The position numbers and the translations under genes are program-made. Below are positions 50,109 through 62,900 of a stretch of 64,000 nucleotides of DNA, in pieces. This DNA comes from Atrichornis clamosus (lineage: Eukaryota; Chordata; Aves; Passeriformes; Menuridae): positions 1-64,000 of the forward strand of contig WBMZ01015386.1 in NCBI GenBank assembly GCA_013400975.1, in the 5' to 3' direction. Position 1 is the first letter of the stretch. Each line of letters begins with the position of its first letter. The notes under the pieces are model-generated. The model was given only the letters and a program-made list of their open reading frames with translations, was not told where the DNA came from and did no database searches.

Positions 50109-52743
50109 CTGTTTGAAGAGAAGAAGGGTTAAAAACAGGAAGATGGTAACAGCCTGGCAGAAATCATTTCTTTTGAAGGTTTGCCTTTCAGAAAGGAGTC
50201 ACCTGCTTTAATTATTTAACAGCTCCACAGCAACGAAATAAATGCCAGGGAGGAGGGGCACAGTTACATAAGCAGGAGCCCCAGAGCCAGGGGCAGCATC
50301 GGCACAGCTTTGCAGGGCTGGGACCAGGGCAGCAGGGCCAGTCCCACAGCCAGGGGACAAAGGCACAAGTCCCTGCTCTCACCAGCACCTCGATCCAACG
50401 GCCAGAGGCACAAAGCAACGAGGGGAAAAAAGAAATAAATTCCAGCCACCGACAAAGGGGGTGAGAGGCAGCATGGACTGTGTTCAGCAAGACTGTGCCT
50501 GCAAGGAACCACACTGGTGAGGCTCTGGGTGAGGGATTTCTGGCCTCCAAGAAGGTGTTCAGAGCACAGGGAGGAATCCCGGCTGACCCAGCCTGGCACA
50601 TCAACACGTGGACAAGGTACCTCTCCATTTCCTTCAAGTTATGTCGGAGTTAAACTGGGTGCCTGCACGCAGCACAGCTCTGTGGGATTTATATATCATT
50701 TATATATAGTGACTGCAACAAAAAGGTTCTCCTGCCCACACCAGCACTGTGCCAGGCCTGTCTTCCAAGGATCCAGCCTTCCTTTCCTTGCTTGACAGAA
50801 ACCATCCCACATTCCAGCTCGCTCCCAAAGGCATTTCAACTACTTGGCTCTAGTGGTAAATGCTGGATTCATTTTAGGACAAAAGCAGCACAGGATCACC
50901 TGCATTAGCAAGTTTAAGGTCTGCATATTAAAATATTCACATTTGGATTGCAATATTGACAAACACAAACACCAGAAATAACACAGCAAGGCACTGCAAA
51001 GCACGTCTTGGCCAGCAAATCCAGCCCCATTCCCTTCCTGCCGTTCCAGAGTTGCCACGTATGGAAAACCAGACGAAAAGTGATTTTCTTACATCAGTAA
51101 CCGAGCCAGAGTTATCTTGCTTTCCCCTGAAATTCCAGCCCAAACTCTTCCCTGGATCATCCAGCCAAAGAGATGGAATAGGCACAAATGTCACTGCCAC
51201 TGAGAGTTCTCTACTACAGGAAGTAACAGTTATTTTGTTCCAAGCTGAATTATCCAAGATCAAGCATTTTAAAAGCCTGATAATGTTTAACACTTCCAAT
51301 TAATCTAATCAAGTTATTTTAAGTAAAGTAACAGGAAACACATCATTTTCTCTGAGGGGGGAACAAATTAAATATTCCATCTAATCTACATAAGTATTAA
51401 GAATTCTTCCACTTTTCTATTTTTGAAAGAAATAATGAGTTTCTAAAAACAGTTTCATTGTAGAGATATTAAGCATATTGGCATATTAAGGAAATCAGTT
51501 CCTAATGACAATTTATAGACACATGTTCTCATTTATGGAGATGGAGAGCAGTCGAACACTTTCTTTCCTTTCCCACTGAAATGTAAAAAAGACATTAATG
51601 TGCTTCTGCAAAGCAAAATTAAAAAACCCCCAAAACTTAGATTTTAAATATTTGAGAGCTTTACTTCATTCCCATATGGACAAATTAACTGAGAAACATA
51701 AAAATGCTGCTTTCCCAAAAACCTTTTGTTTTCATTTCCTGACTTTTCAAGTAAGGTCTCTCTGTGAGCTCTCTCACAGCCCAGAAATTAAACTTGAAGT
51801 GTCAGTCAGCTGCACAGTCTGGACAGAAATTGCCTGCTGGCAGTATTTGCACACAGAGGCCATGCCCAGAGCATCACACGTCCTTTACCCCTAATTCTGA
51901 TAAGAATGGAGAAGCAAAAGCCTGAAACTCTTCAGCTGCTCCTGATTCAGTTTCAAGATCACTTCCTAAAAGCAGAAGCTGCAGCAGCATTTTGATCAGA
52001 GAAAAAGCCACCATGTGTGAAATGTTCAGTTTTTGTTACTGGTAAAGCTGATCAGTCTGAGTGTTTTCATTGTAAACCACAAAAACACAACAGATAAAAA
52101 CAATCTCATAACACAAACTTCACAGAAATTTTACAGGGATTTCTGTCACCCTAGGAAATAGAACCCTATAAAATTCTAGCACCCACTACAGCAGAGTAAG
52201 TTATAACAGCTTTACAACTACAATTGCAATAATTTCAAGAATTCAGGTGTCCTTATTGAAAAGCACCATGTCCCAAGCACTGGTCTGAAAATTAAAGGAG
52301 TAGAATGAAATACCTGACCCTGCTTCTGTCCCACTCCACCAGCTGGTTCTCTGAAAGCCACAGCACAGTTTCTACACCAGTTGTGCACTTGCACCATCTC
52401 CAGAGGTGCACAAAAATCACCTCGGTGCGTCCACAGAGCTTCACCCACCCACAATCACCTCTGGCACCCTGCTCACCCTCTGTGTACACGAGAACTAAAA
52501 CTAAGGCTCTGTTAAGTGCTGAGGTTCAGCAGCTTGGCCCAGAGTAAGCAAAGCAGGGCTGTCAAGAGCTGCAAAGTCAAGGCACCGAGAGCAAGTTCCC
52601 TCCCCTTCCCCTCCAAGTGTCTGCAGTTACATCAGCTTCAGATCCAGGGACAAGGGAGGTCACCCTGAATCAACAGGAAGGAGTCACATGCTGCACATGA
52701 AGCAGAGACTTTCTGCTTCCTTGAAACAGAAAAGACCACTACC

Positions 52744-52764
52744 AAAAAAAAAAAAAAAAAAAAA
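52744..52764. repeat. Poly(A) run, 21 A
   Basis: Uninterrupted A homopolymer on the plus strand in RABGEF1 intron 1. No transposon body is recognisable next to it. Confidence 0.95.
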
Positions 52765-55700
52765 GGTTTCACAGCCGATTTCTGCTTGTCAGCATTAACA
52801 TTTTAATGAACAGAACAACTTGATTTTGATAAATCTGATAAAACTAAATTTTGATAAATGAATGTGAAAAAACCTTCTCAAATCAAGTTTTGACAACAAA
52901 ATCACTGTGTGCTTTATGATCTTACATACCTGGAAATGTTTTGTTGGAACTTTCGAGTGCCTAAAATGCCTTTTTCCCCTTTTTCTCTGCTTCTGTCCTT
53001 CCCACTCCACTGAAGGTGTATCTATCACTCCTTATTCAAAGATCACCTCCTCACTGTGTTTGCACAGTCACACCACTTCTTTGGCATGGTCAGACCTCCT
53101 ATTTTCACTCGTGCCCTGAATGCATGACCTGTTCAAAGCTCACTTCTGAGTGACATAATCCAAAGGGAAGAACAAATTTGTTGTTCTTCTAGAGCTGGAG
53201 AGCAGGCAACTCCAAACACCCTTTGTGCCACCTGACAGGTCAGGAAAACAACATAAGGAAAGCAACAAACTTTCACATAAAAAAAAAAATCTAATGAAGA
53301 AGTACAATAAAGTACTAGATCATCAATAACATTAAATAGTGCAATTTGGAGAGGGGCATTGCACCAAACATCCTTCTTACATCTCCTGTATCCCAGTTAA
53401 AACACTTCCCAACAACTCCAAGAAGCAGCACATCTCCCTCCCAGGAGAAAACCACTGTAATTTAAAATATATTCATCCATTGCTTTGCTTCCTAAGTGTT
53501 CCAAATAACTCTGCTCTGAATATCCTGAGGGAAGGCAGAAATGACACCTCACAAACACCACGGTACAGAACCTTCTTTTAAGCATTTCTGTGCCAGGACT
53601 AGACCTCATCACACGTTAATATCTATGTTAATTGGCAACATGCCTTTGAAGGGTTTAGAAAAAGAACGGGCTCCCAGACTTAGTTATTAATTTATAAAAT
53701 GCCTTTACTTAATGTTACTTATTTGCAAGTAAAAGCTTCTGGTCTGCCATTCTCCACTGAAATGGCAAAATGGAAAACACCCAACTCTCTTCTATGGTTT
53801 TTAAACTGCTCCTCACACATTGTGTGTGGCTCCTCAGAGGGATTTATCCTGGCCAATCCCAACCTGGAAAGCTGTCCCACTGCTGGCAGGCAGTGCAGCT
53901 GTACCCCAGCTGAGAGCACTGTGTTAACACCAAACTGTTCCTTGTCTTACTGCCACAAGCATTCCCAGGCTGGTCCCCACCCTGCCCCAGCTCCAGCTGC
54001 CCATGGCTACATCCTTCCATGCTGTTCTACACATCCAGCTTTCCATTTCCAAATTCTAGTGAAGCCCAGGGCAGGTGAATACTTGTGCACCGCTGGAAAT
54101 GAGGCATAGGATTCGTATGAAGTCAGATCGACCTGAAGGGTCCCACATCAAAGGTCTCCAGCGACAGATCAGATCTCCTTCTCCAACTTCTTCAGAAGCA
54201 TCTGACAGCAGTTTGGTGGTGATGGAAGAAAAACCACAAACCACTGTGGTTTAATTCAAAATTGGCCTTCTACTTGCTTTAATACAATTTATTCTGAAGC
54301 TCTGGAATACATCTTCCTATCAACACATTTTTCGTGCTGTACCCAGACTTACCTAATTTTTTTCTTTTTATTCACCAGTTTAGAGCAAATACCTTTGAAG
54401 CAGTGCAGTACCAACTCAGAGACTTCTCAACCCTTGCTCACCCCTGCATTTTTCCTGTCAGGTTTGCCATCCAAGAAGAATATCCAATAAATCACAGCTC
54501 TTGTTTCAGGAAAATGGGAAGTCACATAATATTTTTTTGGAAGGACAAACCAGCTGTCTGCCCTCTGTGGCTCTGGCAGAGCTGAAACTGAGAACATGTG
54601 TGCAAACACTGCAGGGTTTCAGTTACCACCACCAGGGAAGCAGAGCAGGAACCAAAACCAACTTTTCTGCAAAATACTCTGGCTGAAAGCCACATCACTT
54701 TCCCCATCACATATTTTGATCCACCTTTGAAAATGTACTAAAGAAAACACAGAGAGTTAAGACACAGGAAACATGAATTTTGTTACAAGTCCATAAATCC
54801 TCAGGCTGTTTTTGTCAGTATTCCCTAAAGGGGACTGAAGGAGCAGCAAATCAATGCTCCGGGACTTCTGTATCACACCCACGGCTCTCAACAACAGCAA
54901 AATACTAAATTCTAGTTTTTACACAGATAACCAGAAAAATTCATAGGAAGTGCAGGTATTTGATGCTATTAAAGCAGGTCTCAGTCACAGCAAACAGCAG
55001 ATGCATCCTTAGCTTTTATGTGGTAGGGAAAAGGGGCTCCTCCAATCCAAACTGGATCTGTCACTGAGGGCTGATTTAACACACACATGAAAGACCAAAC
55101 TTACATAACAGCTTCTTTTCAGCAAGAAACACAAGAGAATTTTCATAACACCACGACTGCAGACACAGCTTTGGCTTGGGGAAAAGCACTGAGTGAAAAA
55201 GATGGTTCAGGAGCAGCACAGATTTACCACAGGCTCCAACACCACTGGCTAGTTTTTCTTGTTCTCTTCCAGCTCCTTTCTTTCCCAGGGATGGAACAGG
55301 CAGGGACCTTTACTGCCAGTGGAGATTGACACCAGATATCAACTGTGGCATAAACTATTTATCAGTCCTGGATTGGTGAGGTCACCTCTGAGAGAAAAGC
55401 TGGCTGGAAAAGCTCATACACCAAAACTGCATAGAAAAAGTCTCAATCAATGAATAAAGGCCTTCAGCAAGAGGTAATTGCAAGTCAATTTATAATTATT
55501 ACAGGCTATGAAAACCATTTTGTAAATAACTCCACAAACTAATACTGGAAATTAAAGCAGTAGCTTTAATTCTGTAATTGAGGTCCTATAAATGAGTTTC
55601 AGTATTGGTAACAACTTAATTAAATGTATCTAAACCCAGGCAAACACTTCACATAACAGACTGGGAACTGGCAGGTTGTTTGGGGGTTGTGGTTATGTTT

Positions 55701-58077
55701 TGGTTTCTTTTTGTTGTTGTTGGTTCGGGGGGCGTTTTTTCCCTCCCTGAAATTAAGTTTTCTCTAAAAAAAAAATCTTGGCACAACCATTAACAAGAAC
55801 CTACACCAATCTTTTCACTGGACTGAAGCAAAAGTGATTCAGCTCTTCAAAAGTGTTAGAAGCACTTAATGAACAACTTTAATTCTTCTTATTAAAAAAC
55901 ATCAAAGTGCTCCAAAGAGTGTTCACAATGTCTCATGAAGTGTCACTCACTGCCTGGTCATTAATGGCCATCCCCAGACATTGTATTTCAGAGCAGGAAA
56001 AAAGAAAAGAAAACCAGGGAAATCTCCAAATACACAATTCTTACATCAGCTGCTGTTGTTTCACATTTTAGTGGTGCCTGAATACTCCATCACACTTCAG
56101 ATCAAGAGAGTAGCAAACAACTTTAGTTACTAAAAATAAATTTGCAAGGTAGATTAGAAAGTGCAAGGGGTAGAAGGATGAAGTTGGGTTAAGGTCTCTA
56201 ACAAATGTGCATTTTGCCAAAGTGCCCTTAAAATGTATTTATTCCAAAGAACAACTCCTGACACAAACGCCACAAAATTCCTAAGAGCAACCTACGTGTT
56301 GAAATAGTTGTGATTCAGGTGTCACCCCAAACATTCAGGCATGTCATTAGCAGAGGGGTAATTAGACATGAGCTAATTTCCTCCCAAGGAAAGGGTGGGG
56401 CAAGATGATCTCAGAGACTCATGAACAGAAAACACAAAAGCCATTAGACAAGTTGGGAATTAGGCAAGAAACCCGTGTGCTAGCATTGCAGCGTTCACAC
56501 GTTTAATGTGCATCTTTCTTGCAATTAAGAGATTTCAGCTGCAGCAGTTGTTTCCTAGGCAAAAGTGTGAAAAATAGTCCCAAGAACAGGAACAGCCGTT
56601 GCTTGGATGACAGACACAAGGTCTGAGCAGTCACCTCAAACCAACCACACTGCTGGGTCCTGTCATTTGGAGGGGAAATTGCAACCACTGCTTCAAACCT
56701 CCAAAATCTGATGGCCACAAGGCTCCAGCACTACCCACAGAGCTCCCAGTTTCCTCAGCTTGGAGACGTGCTTTGCCTCTGAAATGTCAGCACAGGCCTC
56801 AAGCTACAGCTTTGGTTTGTCCCCACGAAGTGACCATTGCAAGTATTCCTGAATTAGCAGACTGTGCCTCACCATCTACATGTGACTCACAACTGTGCTT
56901 TTAAACGGAAGCACAGGAAACATCTAAAAACTCTCTGTACCGTGTGACTGGGGATTCAGGTCAAAATAAAAAGAAGATTAGCTAAAACTTCTAAAACCTC
57001 CTCAGAAACAGCAGCAACTACACACTAATTCTGCCAACCACACTCACCTGGACACATTAAAATTAAGTTCCCTAAAACCTCAGAGGAAAACTTCAAAACA
57101 TTTTATATACTTTGTAGCTGACTTGTTACAAGGGGCATTTTAACAGAACTTCACAAGCAGGATTTTGAGGTCTAGTTTTAGATCACAAGTAGTTAATCAT
57201 CAGGAAAAAAAGCCCCAAGCATAACTGGGGATTACATAGCAAGGGAGGAGGGAGCTGAGAAAGACTGTTCTAGCTTAAATAACGTTGCAGAACAAAATTA
57301 AATACCAGAATCGTGGACTATCTTCAACCTTATAATCAGTCTGTTGTGTAAAGCAGTCTCAGGAATTGGTATAATTGGCTTTATATCCTATTCTCCCCTT
57401 CTACTGTGTGTTGTTTGGGGCTTTTTTTTTTTTTGGTCAGCAAAACATTCCATTGAGCTACAGTTCTCTTCCTAATCCTCCCTGCTGCAAAACACTTGTG
57501 TGACCGTGTCCAGGTCAACACATCCCATTCCTGAGCAAAGCACTGTTCCTGGAAAACACCACGTCCTTCTGCACTGGTCTGGTTTGGTCACTGGTCTCAA
57601 AGCAGTCCTGGAAAACCAAGGGCAGCTCAGGGCACTTCCCAAAGTACTGGTGGGAGGAACTTCCAAGACAAAGCACCCCTTCAAAAATCGTTTCAAATGA
57701 GAGCGAACAACAAAAGTATGGTAAGCCAGTAATGGATTCAAATCCCAAACTCCACAATGCCACCTCTTTTTGCAAAACCTTTCAGTGCTGCTAATTCCCA
57801 GTACTGGGCCGGATCAGGGCCCCACTCTGCCAAAAAAGAAAAAAAAGTTTAATTTTGCCTGTAAAACCCCCTCAGTCAATCCAGCATCCCATCACAGCAA
57901 TCGTGTCCCTGCCACAGACCTGCAGGATTTCAGAACAGCACTGAACCGCCCCCGAGAGAATTTTTTTGATACTTCAAGCACATCATTCATCTTCTAATAT
58001 CTCACACCCTCTCTGAGCCACTCCCTGCTTCAAGGGAACAACCTGAACGCTACACAAAGTGCTTCAAGCAGTGACAT

Positions 58078-58691
58078 ACACCCACAAACACATCCAAAAT
58101 GCACTGCTCAGCATCTTAAGTATTCTCCAAACTTCGCCTGGTTTGACTTTAAAGGACTTTGATCCTCTGCCTTGCACTGAGAAGCCAGGCAGTAGCAATA
58201 CTTACAGGAAAAAAGCCAAAAACTCACTGATCCGCAAGGAACTCATGAGGAAAACAGGCTGGGGTGAGCTTATCGGTAAAGCTATCAGTGACACCTGCAC
58301 CCTGTTAAACACTGGCACAGCCCCATGGAATTAAACTATACAGATAATAAAAATTAGCTTTAGGAGCTGCACATGGAGGAAGGCAAACACCCACAAAAAC
58401 ATCCAAAACCGCCCTGCTCAGCATCTTAAACATTCTCCAAACTTCACCCGGCTTGAGCTTGAAGCACTTTAATCCTCAGCCGGGCCGTAGCAATACTTAC
58501 AAAAAAAAAGCCAAAAACTCATTGATCCACAAGGAACTCATGAGGAAAACAGGCTGGGGGGGCATTTTGGCAAAGCTGTCCGTGACACCTGCACCCTGTT
58601 AACCACCGGCACAGCCCCATGGAATTAAAGATATATATATATACAGAGAGAGAAAGGGAAGATTAGTTTTCGGAGCTGCACAGGGAGGAAG
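58078..58691. repeat. Tandem duplication, unit about 309 bp, two copies
   Basis: Copy 1 (58078-58386) and copy 2 (58387 to about 58691) run in parallel. Both begin ACACCCACAAA, share CTGCTCAGCATCTTAA, AAGCCAAAAACTCA, AAGGAACTCATGAGGAAAAC and GACACCTGCACCCTGTTAA, and end GGAGCTGCACA..GGAGGAAGGC. The offset is 309 bp at both ends. Small differences are spread along the unit, and the middle of copy 2 has more CpG. It ends about 220 bp from the inferred RABGEF1 exon 1 donor. Confidence 0.93.
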
Positions 58692-59150
58692 GCGGTTTGC
58701 CAAGTTTCCGTGTATCCCGGTGTTTATCCCGACCGCTGCCGCCCTGCGGGGCCCCGCGAACCCTGGCCCAGGGCGGCACCGGGGCCGGTGTGAAGCCCCT
58801 CGGCGGGGCCGACACCGACCACCGACCCTTAGATCGATTTATAACCGGGGTGACACCGCCGCCCCCGCCTGTCCCGACCCCGGGCCGGCCCCTCGGCCCT
58901 CGGCTCTCACCGGCTGCCCCGGGCGGCGGGGCCGACCCGGCCGCTCCGCTCCGCAGCTCCCGCACGGCCCCGGCGCTGCTCGGTCCCTCTTTCGGTCCCT
59001 CCCTCCGCTCCGGCGGAAGGGCGGGCGGCACCTCCGGGGCGGGACCGAGCCCGGAAGGAAGCGGCAGCTCCGGGGACCGGCAGCGCGGGGCGGAGCGGCC
59101 GCCGCGGCCCTGAGGGGGCACCGGCCGGGCGCGGGGCCGTGGGGAGCGGG
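58690..59150 (-). promoter_or_regulatory. RABGEF1: CpG island, probable RABGEF1 promoter
   Basis: A dense GC/CpG block between AT-rich flanks. It includes tandem GC boxes (GGGCGGGCGG at 59019-59028) and an ETS-type CCGGAAGG (59051-59058, plus strand). No TATA box is evident. It lies in the right place upstream of RABGEF1, and divergent activity is possible. Confidence 0.75.
58911..59100 (-). other. RABGEF1: Probable RABGEF1 non-coding exon 1
   Basis: Inside the CpG island the minus strand has a strong donor (GGGGCAGCCG then GTGAGAGCC; exon end at 58911). It could splice to the acceptor at 50108. The 5' limit is only estimated. The open frames across this island are compositional. Confidence 0.5.
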
Positions 59151-59930
59151 GCGGCTCTGGGGGGAATCCACGGGGGTGCCACACGCACATGGCCCGTTTT
59201 GAACAGACCCACAGCCCTTCTCCTTAGCTTCTTGGTTTCTGCCCTTTCCAGCGTCCCGAGTTCCCCCCCCAGCCGCCTCCCGGCCCTCTCACACCCCACA
59301 GCAGCTCCTCGGGGCCCCAAAGCCGGGCCCTGGCCCCACACGAGCACCCCAGAGCTGTCTCTGTGTTCTCTGCAGCCGAGGGGGAAAGAGCCGCTGCTGT
59401 CTCAAATTTACTCCTCTTTTCCCCTTCTCAGTTACACAGCCTTGTGTGCTGGTTTTGGGCTTTTTTTTTCCTCTTCTCTCCCTCACCACAGAGATCCCGC
59501 TGTGAAATAGGGAGCGCTGCAGCAGGACACAGGGACAGCAAGGAAAGTGCTTCAGAAACAGAGGGGAAATTCTTCTGGACACAACCAGCGAAGCAAATCC
59601 GCTCTTTTTGAGCACTGCACAACCAGGGGCGGCTGCTGGGACCTTCCCAGCGCTCTGTCACAGGAATGGGTGGGTAGGGAGGGAAGGAAGCATGGAATTG
59701 GCATCGTTGGAACGATCTGATCCCAGTCGGTGCCCCTGAGGAGACAGCACACGCTGCCATCTGCTAAGGAAGTGATGACGAACGGCTTAGTGCCATTAAA
59801 ACAGCCTGGGACAGACATTTGTGTCTTAATTTCATTTGCAGTCAGGAAAGCAAACTCAAATCCCAGGAAATGTGAGGAAAGGCACCGCAGTGGCTGCAGA
59901 GCAGATGAGCCAGAATTCCAAGAGTTTTCA
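59151..59930. other. Short intergenic gap upstream of the RABGEF1 promoter
   Basis: About 0.8 kb between the CpG island and the next minus-strand poly(A) signal. No exon recognised. Confidence 0.5.
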
Positions 59931-62900
59931 GTATCGTCATCTTTTATTGCACAACACAAAGTTTATATCCACATTTTCTTCTATGTGTTTTAAATAAAAA
60001 ACATAGACTACATATTACCTGAACTGAAAAGTCAAAAGTATTAAGAAATAATACACTGCAGTACTCACAGTATTGAACATCACACATCAACATAATTATT
60101 AAACAAAACACATTTGGAGAGAATTCCAAACCCTGATCGTTAGCATCCAGGCTGGATTTTCAAAGGCATTACGGGTTACAATGCATAGACACATACAATT
60201 TATAATTCAGCAAAACAAAATCCATTTATAAAAGTCACAGTGAGAGTGGAGGTAAACTTATACTAAGCTTGTGTAAGTAAAATGACTAAACTGCTGTTCT
60301 GGAAAGTGATTTCCAGTTAGAGAATTATATACAGGAGATAATAACAGAACAAAATTACCCTCTGAAGTCAGCTTATTTGCAGGAAGATAGTGAAAGACTG
60401 GAGGGTTTTTTTCCCCAAAGCCCAAAACTTAGAACAACCCTGGGTCCTCTGTGTGTGTGTGAACAGCCTAAAAACATTTACATTTGTTTACCTACAAATG
60501 ACCACAGAGATCAGCACAACTCCAGGGCTCAGTAACCACAACCCAAAGCCAGTGGGGTCTATAAATTGTCCAGGGTAAAGCATTTATTAAATGAAGTGAA
60601 AGAAATATAACCCAACGTTTATGATGAGTTAAGAGATCATTTTTCTATGGTGTCTGCTTTGAACAGACACACAGGCAGTTGTGTCCCAAATGATCACTCT
60701 GCTTTGCCGTGCAGAAAAGAAAGATCCAGCTGTGGCACAAAGCTCCTCAGAGCTCTAAACCAGAACCAAGCAGGGTGACCCTGCAGCCACCTCACCCACT
60801 GGGTTTTCCCACCCTTTCAGCTCCCAGAACCACAACAGGGTGAATTTACAGGGAAATGGGTGAGCAGTGGGGGGCTCACACAGCACAAGGGCTGAAACCA
60901 CACACAAACCACTCTGCCGTGGAAACAACCAGCTCTGACTTGAGCCTTTCCCTGCTGGCACTTCCATCATTGTCCTCATCCTGTCCCCTGTCCCAGGGCA
61001 TCTCTAGACAACAATGAACAGTGAGAACAAACCTGGGAACCAGAGTTCCCAGGGCTTGCAAATGCCAAATGAAGCTGGAAAACTATGACCTTTAATTGCA
61101 ACAGTAATTAGTTTTTTAAGGAAAAAACCAGATGAGGATCATGCAGTTATCCTTAGCTCACAGCAAGCAACAAGCAAAGCCCTCAACTCCCCAAACAGAG
61201 ATTTTTCGCCTGAATACATATTCCTATGTAAGCCCTTAAAAGAAGAGTTTACGTTTCTTAACAGTCATTAGAAAAAAATGAAGCAGGAGAGTGAAATTGA
61301 AGTGATTATGCTCTAAGTTAGTCTAATCCATTTACTCAGGTATTTTCAAGAGTAACAAGATTTAATAAATAAGGTTCTTGAGCAACTAACAGTCACAATA
61401 TTGCAATATTAAAATATTAGTTTAATAATTCGTTTAAAATAGACTAAGTATTCACCTTGCAAACAAATGTGAGGGTGCAGAAGAGCAATAATAAATTTCC
61501 TGTACATCTGAAAGGTCAGAGAAGGGGGTGAGGACCACGGGGGATCCAGTGAGAGTCATGAACTGGGAATGTTCACCCCAGACACCTCATTTCCTCAGGC
61601 CTCCTACACTTCTCCCACAAATGGAGCTGTGGGGGAGCGGGGATCAGGATCTCACCAAAGTCTTCCTGTAGAGGTAGTGAGGGTTTTCCCTGGGGAACGC
61701 ACCTCAGAACTAATTCCCTCCCACTTCCATATTTCCAAAAACCAGTGCTCTGGACACCCTGGAAACCAGCAACTTCAGTGGGCTTCAGGTTTCCCTGGGA
61801 AAACACAGGCACCCCGAGAAGCTCAAATGGAAGGTGCTGCCCAACCTCTCTGCTTCACAAAACACATCAGGGCTTAACAAAGCTCTGCTTGGGACAGGTT
61901 AAAATACCCCCATCCTGCAGTTTGCTGGAGTTTCCACAATCCCTCAGCAAGGCCAGGGTAGGTGCTTATGCAAATCAGCTTCTCAGGACAGAATTGTTTG
62001 ATTTTCGCTTGCAAGGACCTGCGAGCCAGACCCAGCCCTGTGACCACTTTGTCTCAAAGAATGGAGCCTGGAGTGGATTGACGAGCCCTGATCCTTCTAA
62101 TGACTCACGGCGGAGAAGCAAGGGAGATTCCTGGTTTTCCTGTAACTATAACAGCCTTTGGGATGAGTGGTTTTACAAAATGAGGGCAGGAGATACCTAA
62201 GGCATAAACTGGGTTATCACAAAACCAGAGTTTAACTCACCCCTTATCACTCTTGCCAGATTCAGGAAAGAATATTACACAACCGAACAATAAAATCTCA
62301 AAAATATTCACATCATCAAATTCAGGTATTTGCATATATTCCATCATTGAGGTGTCTCCCAGGCAGGCTTCCTAAAACTTAAAAAAATCCCTCAAAAGGG
62401 GGTCATGCAGAACTTCCTGCTGCAATAACTCACTGTTTTATTAAGGTCAGTATGACCTGAAGAGCTCCAAAACAAACCCACTCACCCCCTCATCGATGCA
62501 GAATCTGGTCCCTCATTATAAGTTTTGGTTAAAATAAAACTTCAAATTAAAAAGAAATTAAAATCCAGCAGTCTCAGAAGAACCCATGCACCACGAGGCC
62601 CATGGAGGATCTGTCTGTGGCTCAAAGGCTTCCCAGATCAAAGCTGGCAGCACCTTCACTTTCCTTTGAGGACGATGGAAGTTCAGCAAGGAGTATTTCG
62701 GATCCCTGTGCAGAATTCTGGGTATTCAAGTTAAAAGCCCGCGCCAAGTTCAAAAGTTATTTTTGTATATTTTTCTTTAAACACTTGAAATCAACAGTCA
62801 TTGCTGTGCTGCTGTGCATAAATACATTTTCATGTCATTTTTGAGTGCTTCATAAAGATGGGTTATTTTCCCGTTTTTCATTTTCCTTTTTGTTCCTTCC

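Larger units (their letters stand above)
50109..58910 (-). other. RABGEF1: RABGEF1 intron 1 (5' UTR intron)
   Basis: About 8.8 kb between the inferred exon 1 donor and the first coding exon. AT-rich, no coding exon seen. It holds an A21 run (52744-52764) and a 309-bp tandem duplication at its 5' end. Alternative non-coding exons could be present. Confidence 0.6.

Noticed and set aside
58663..59510. Open frames of 110-175 codons across the RABGEF1 CpG island
   Set aside because: Same compositional reason; no start context or homology.
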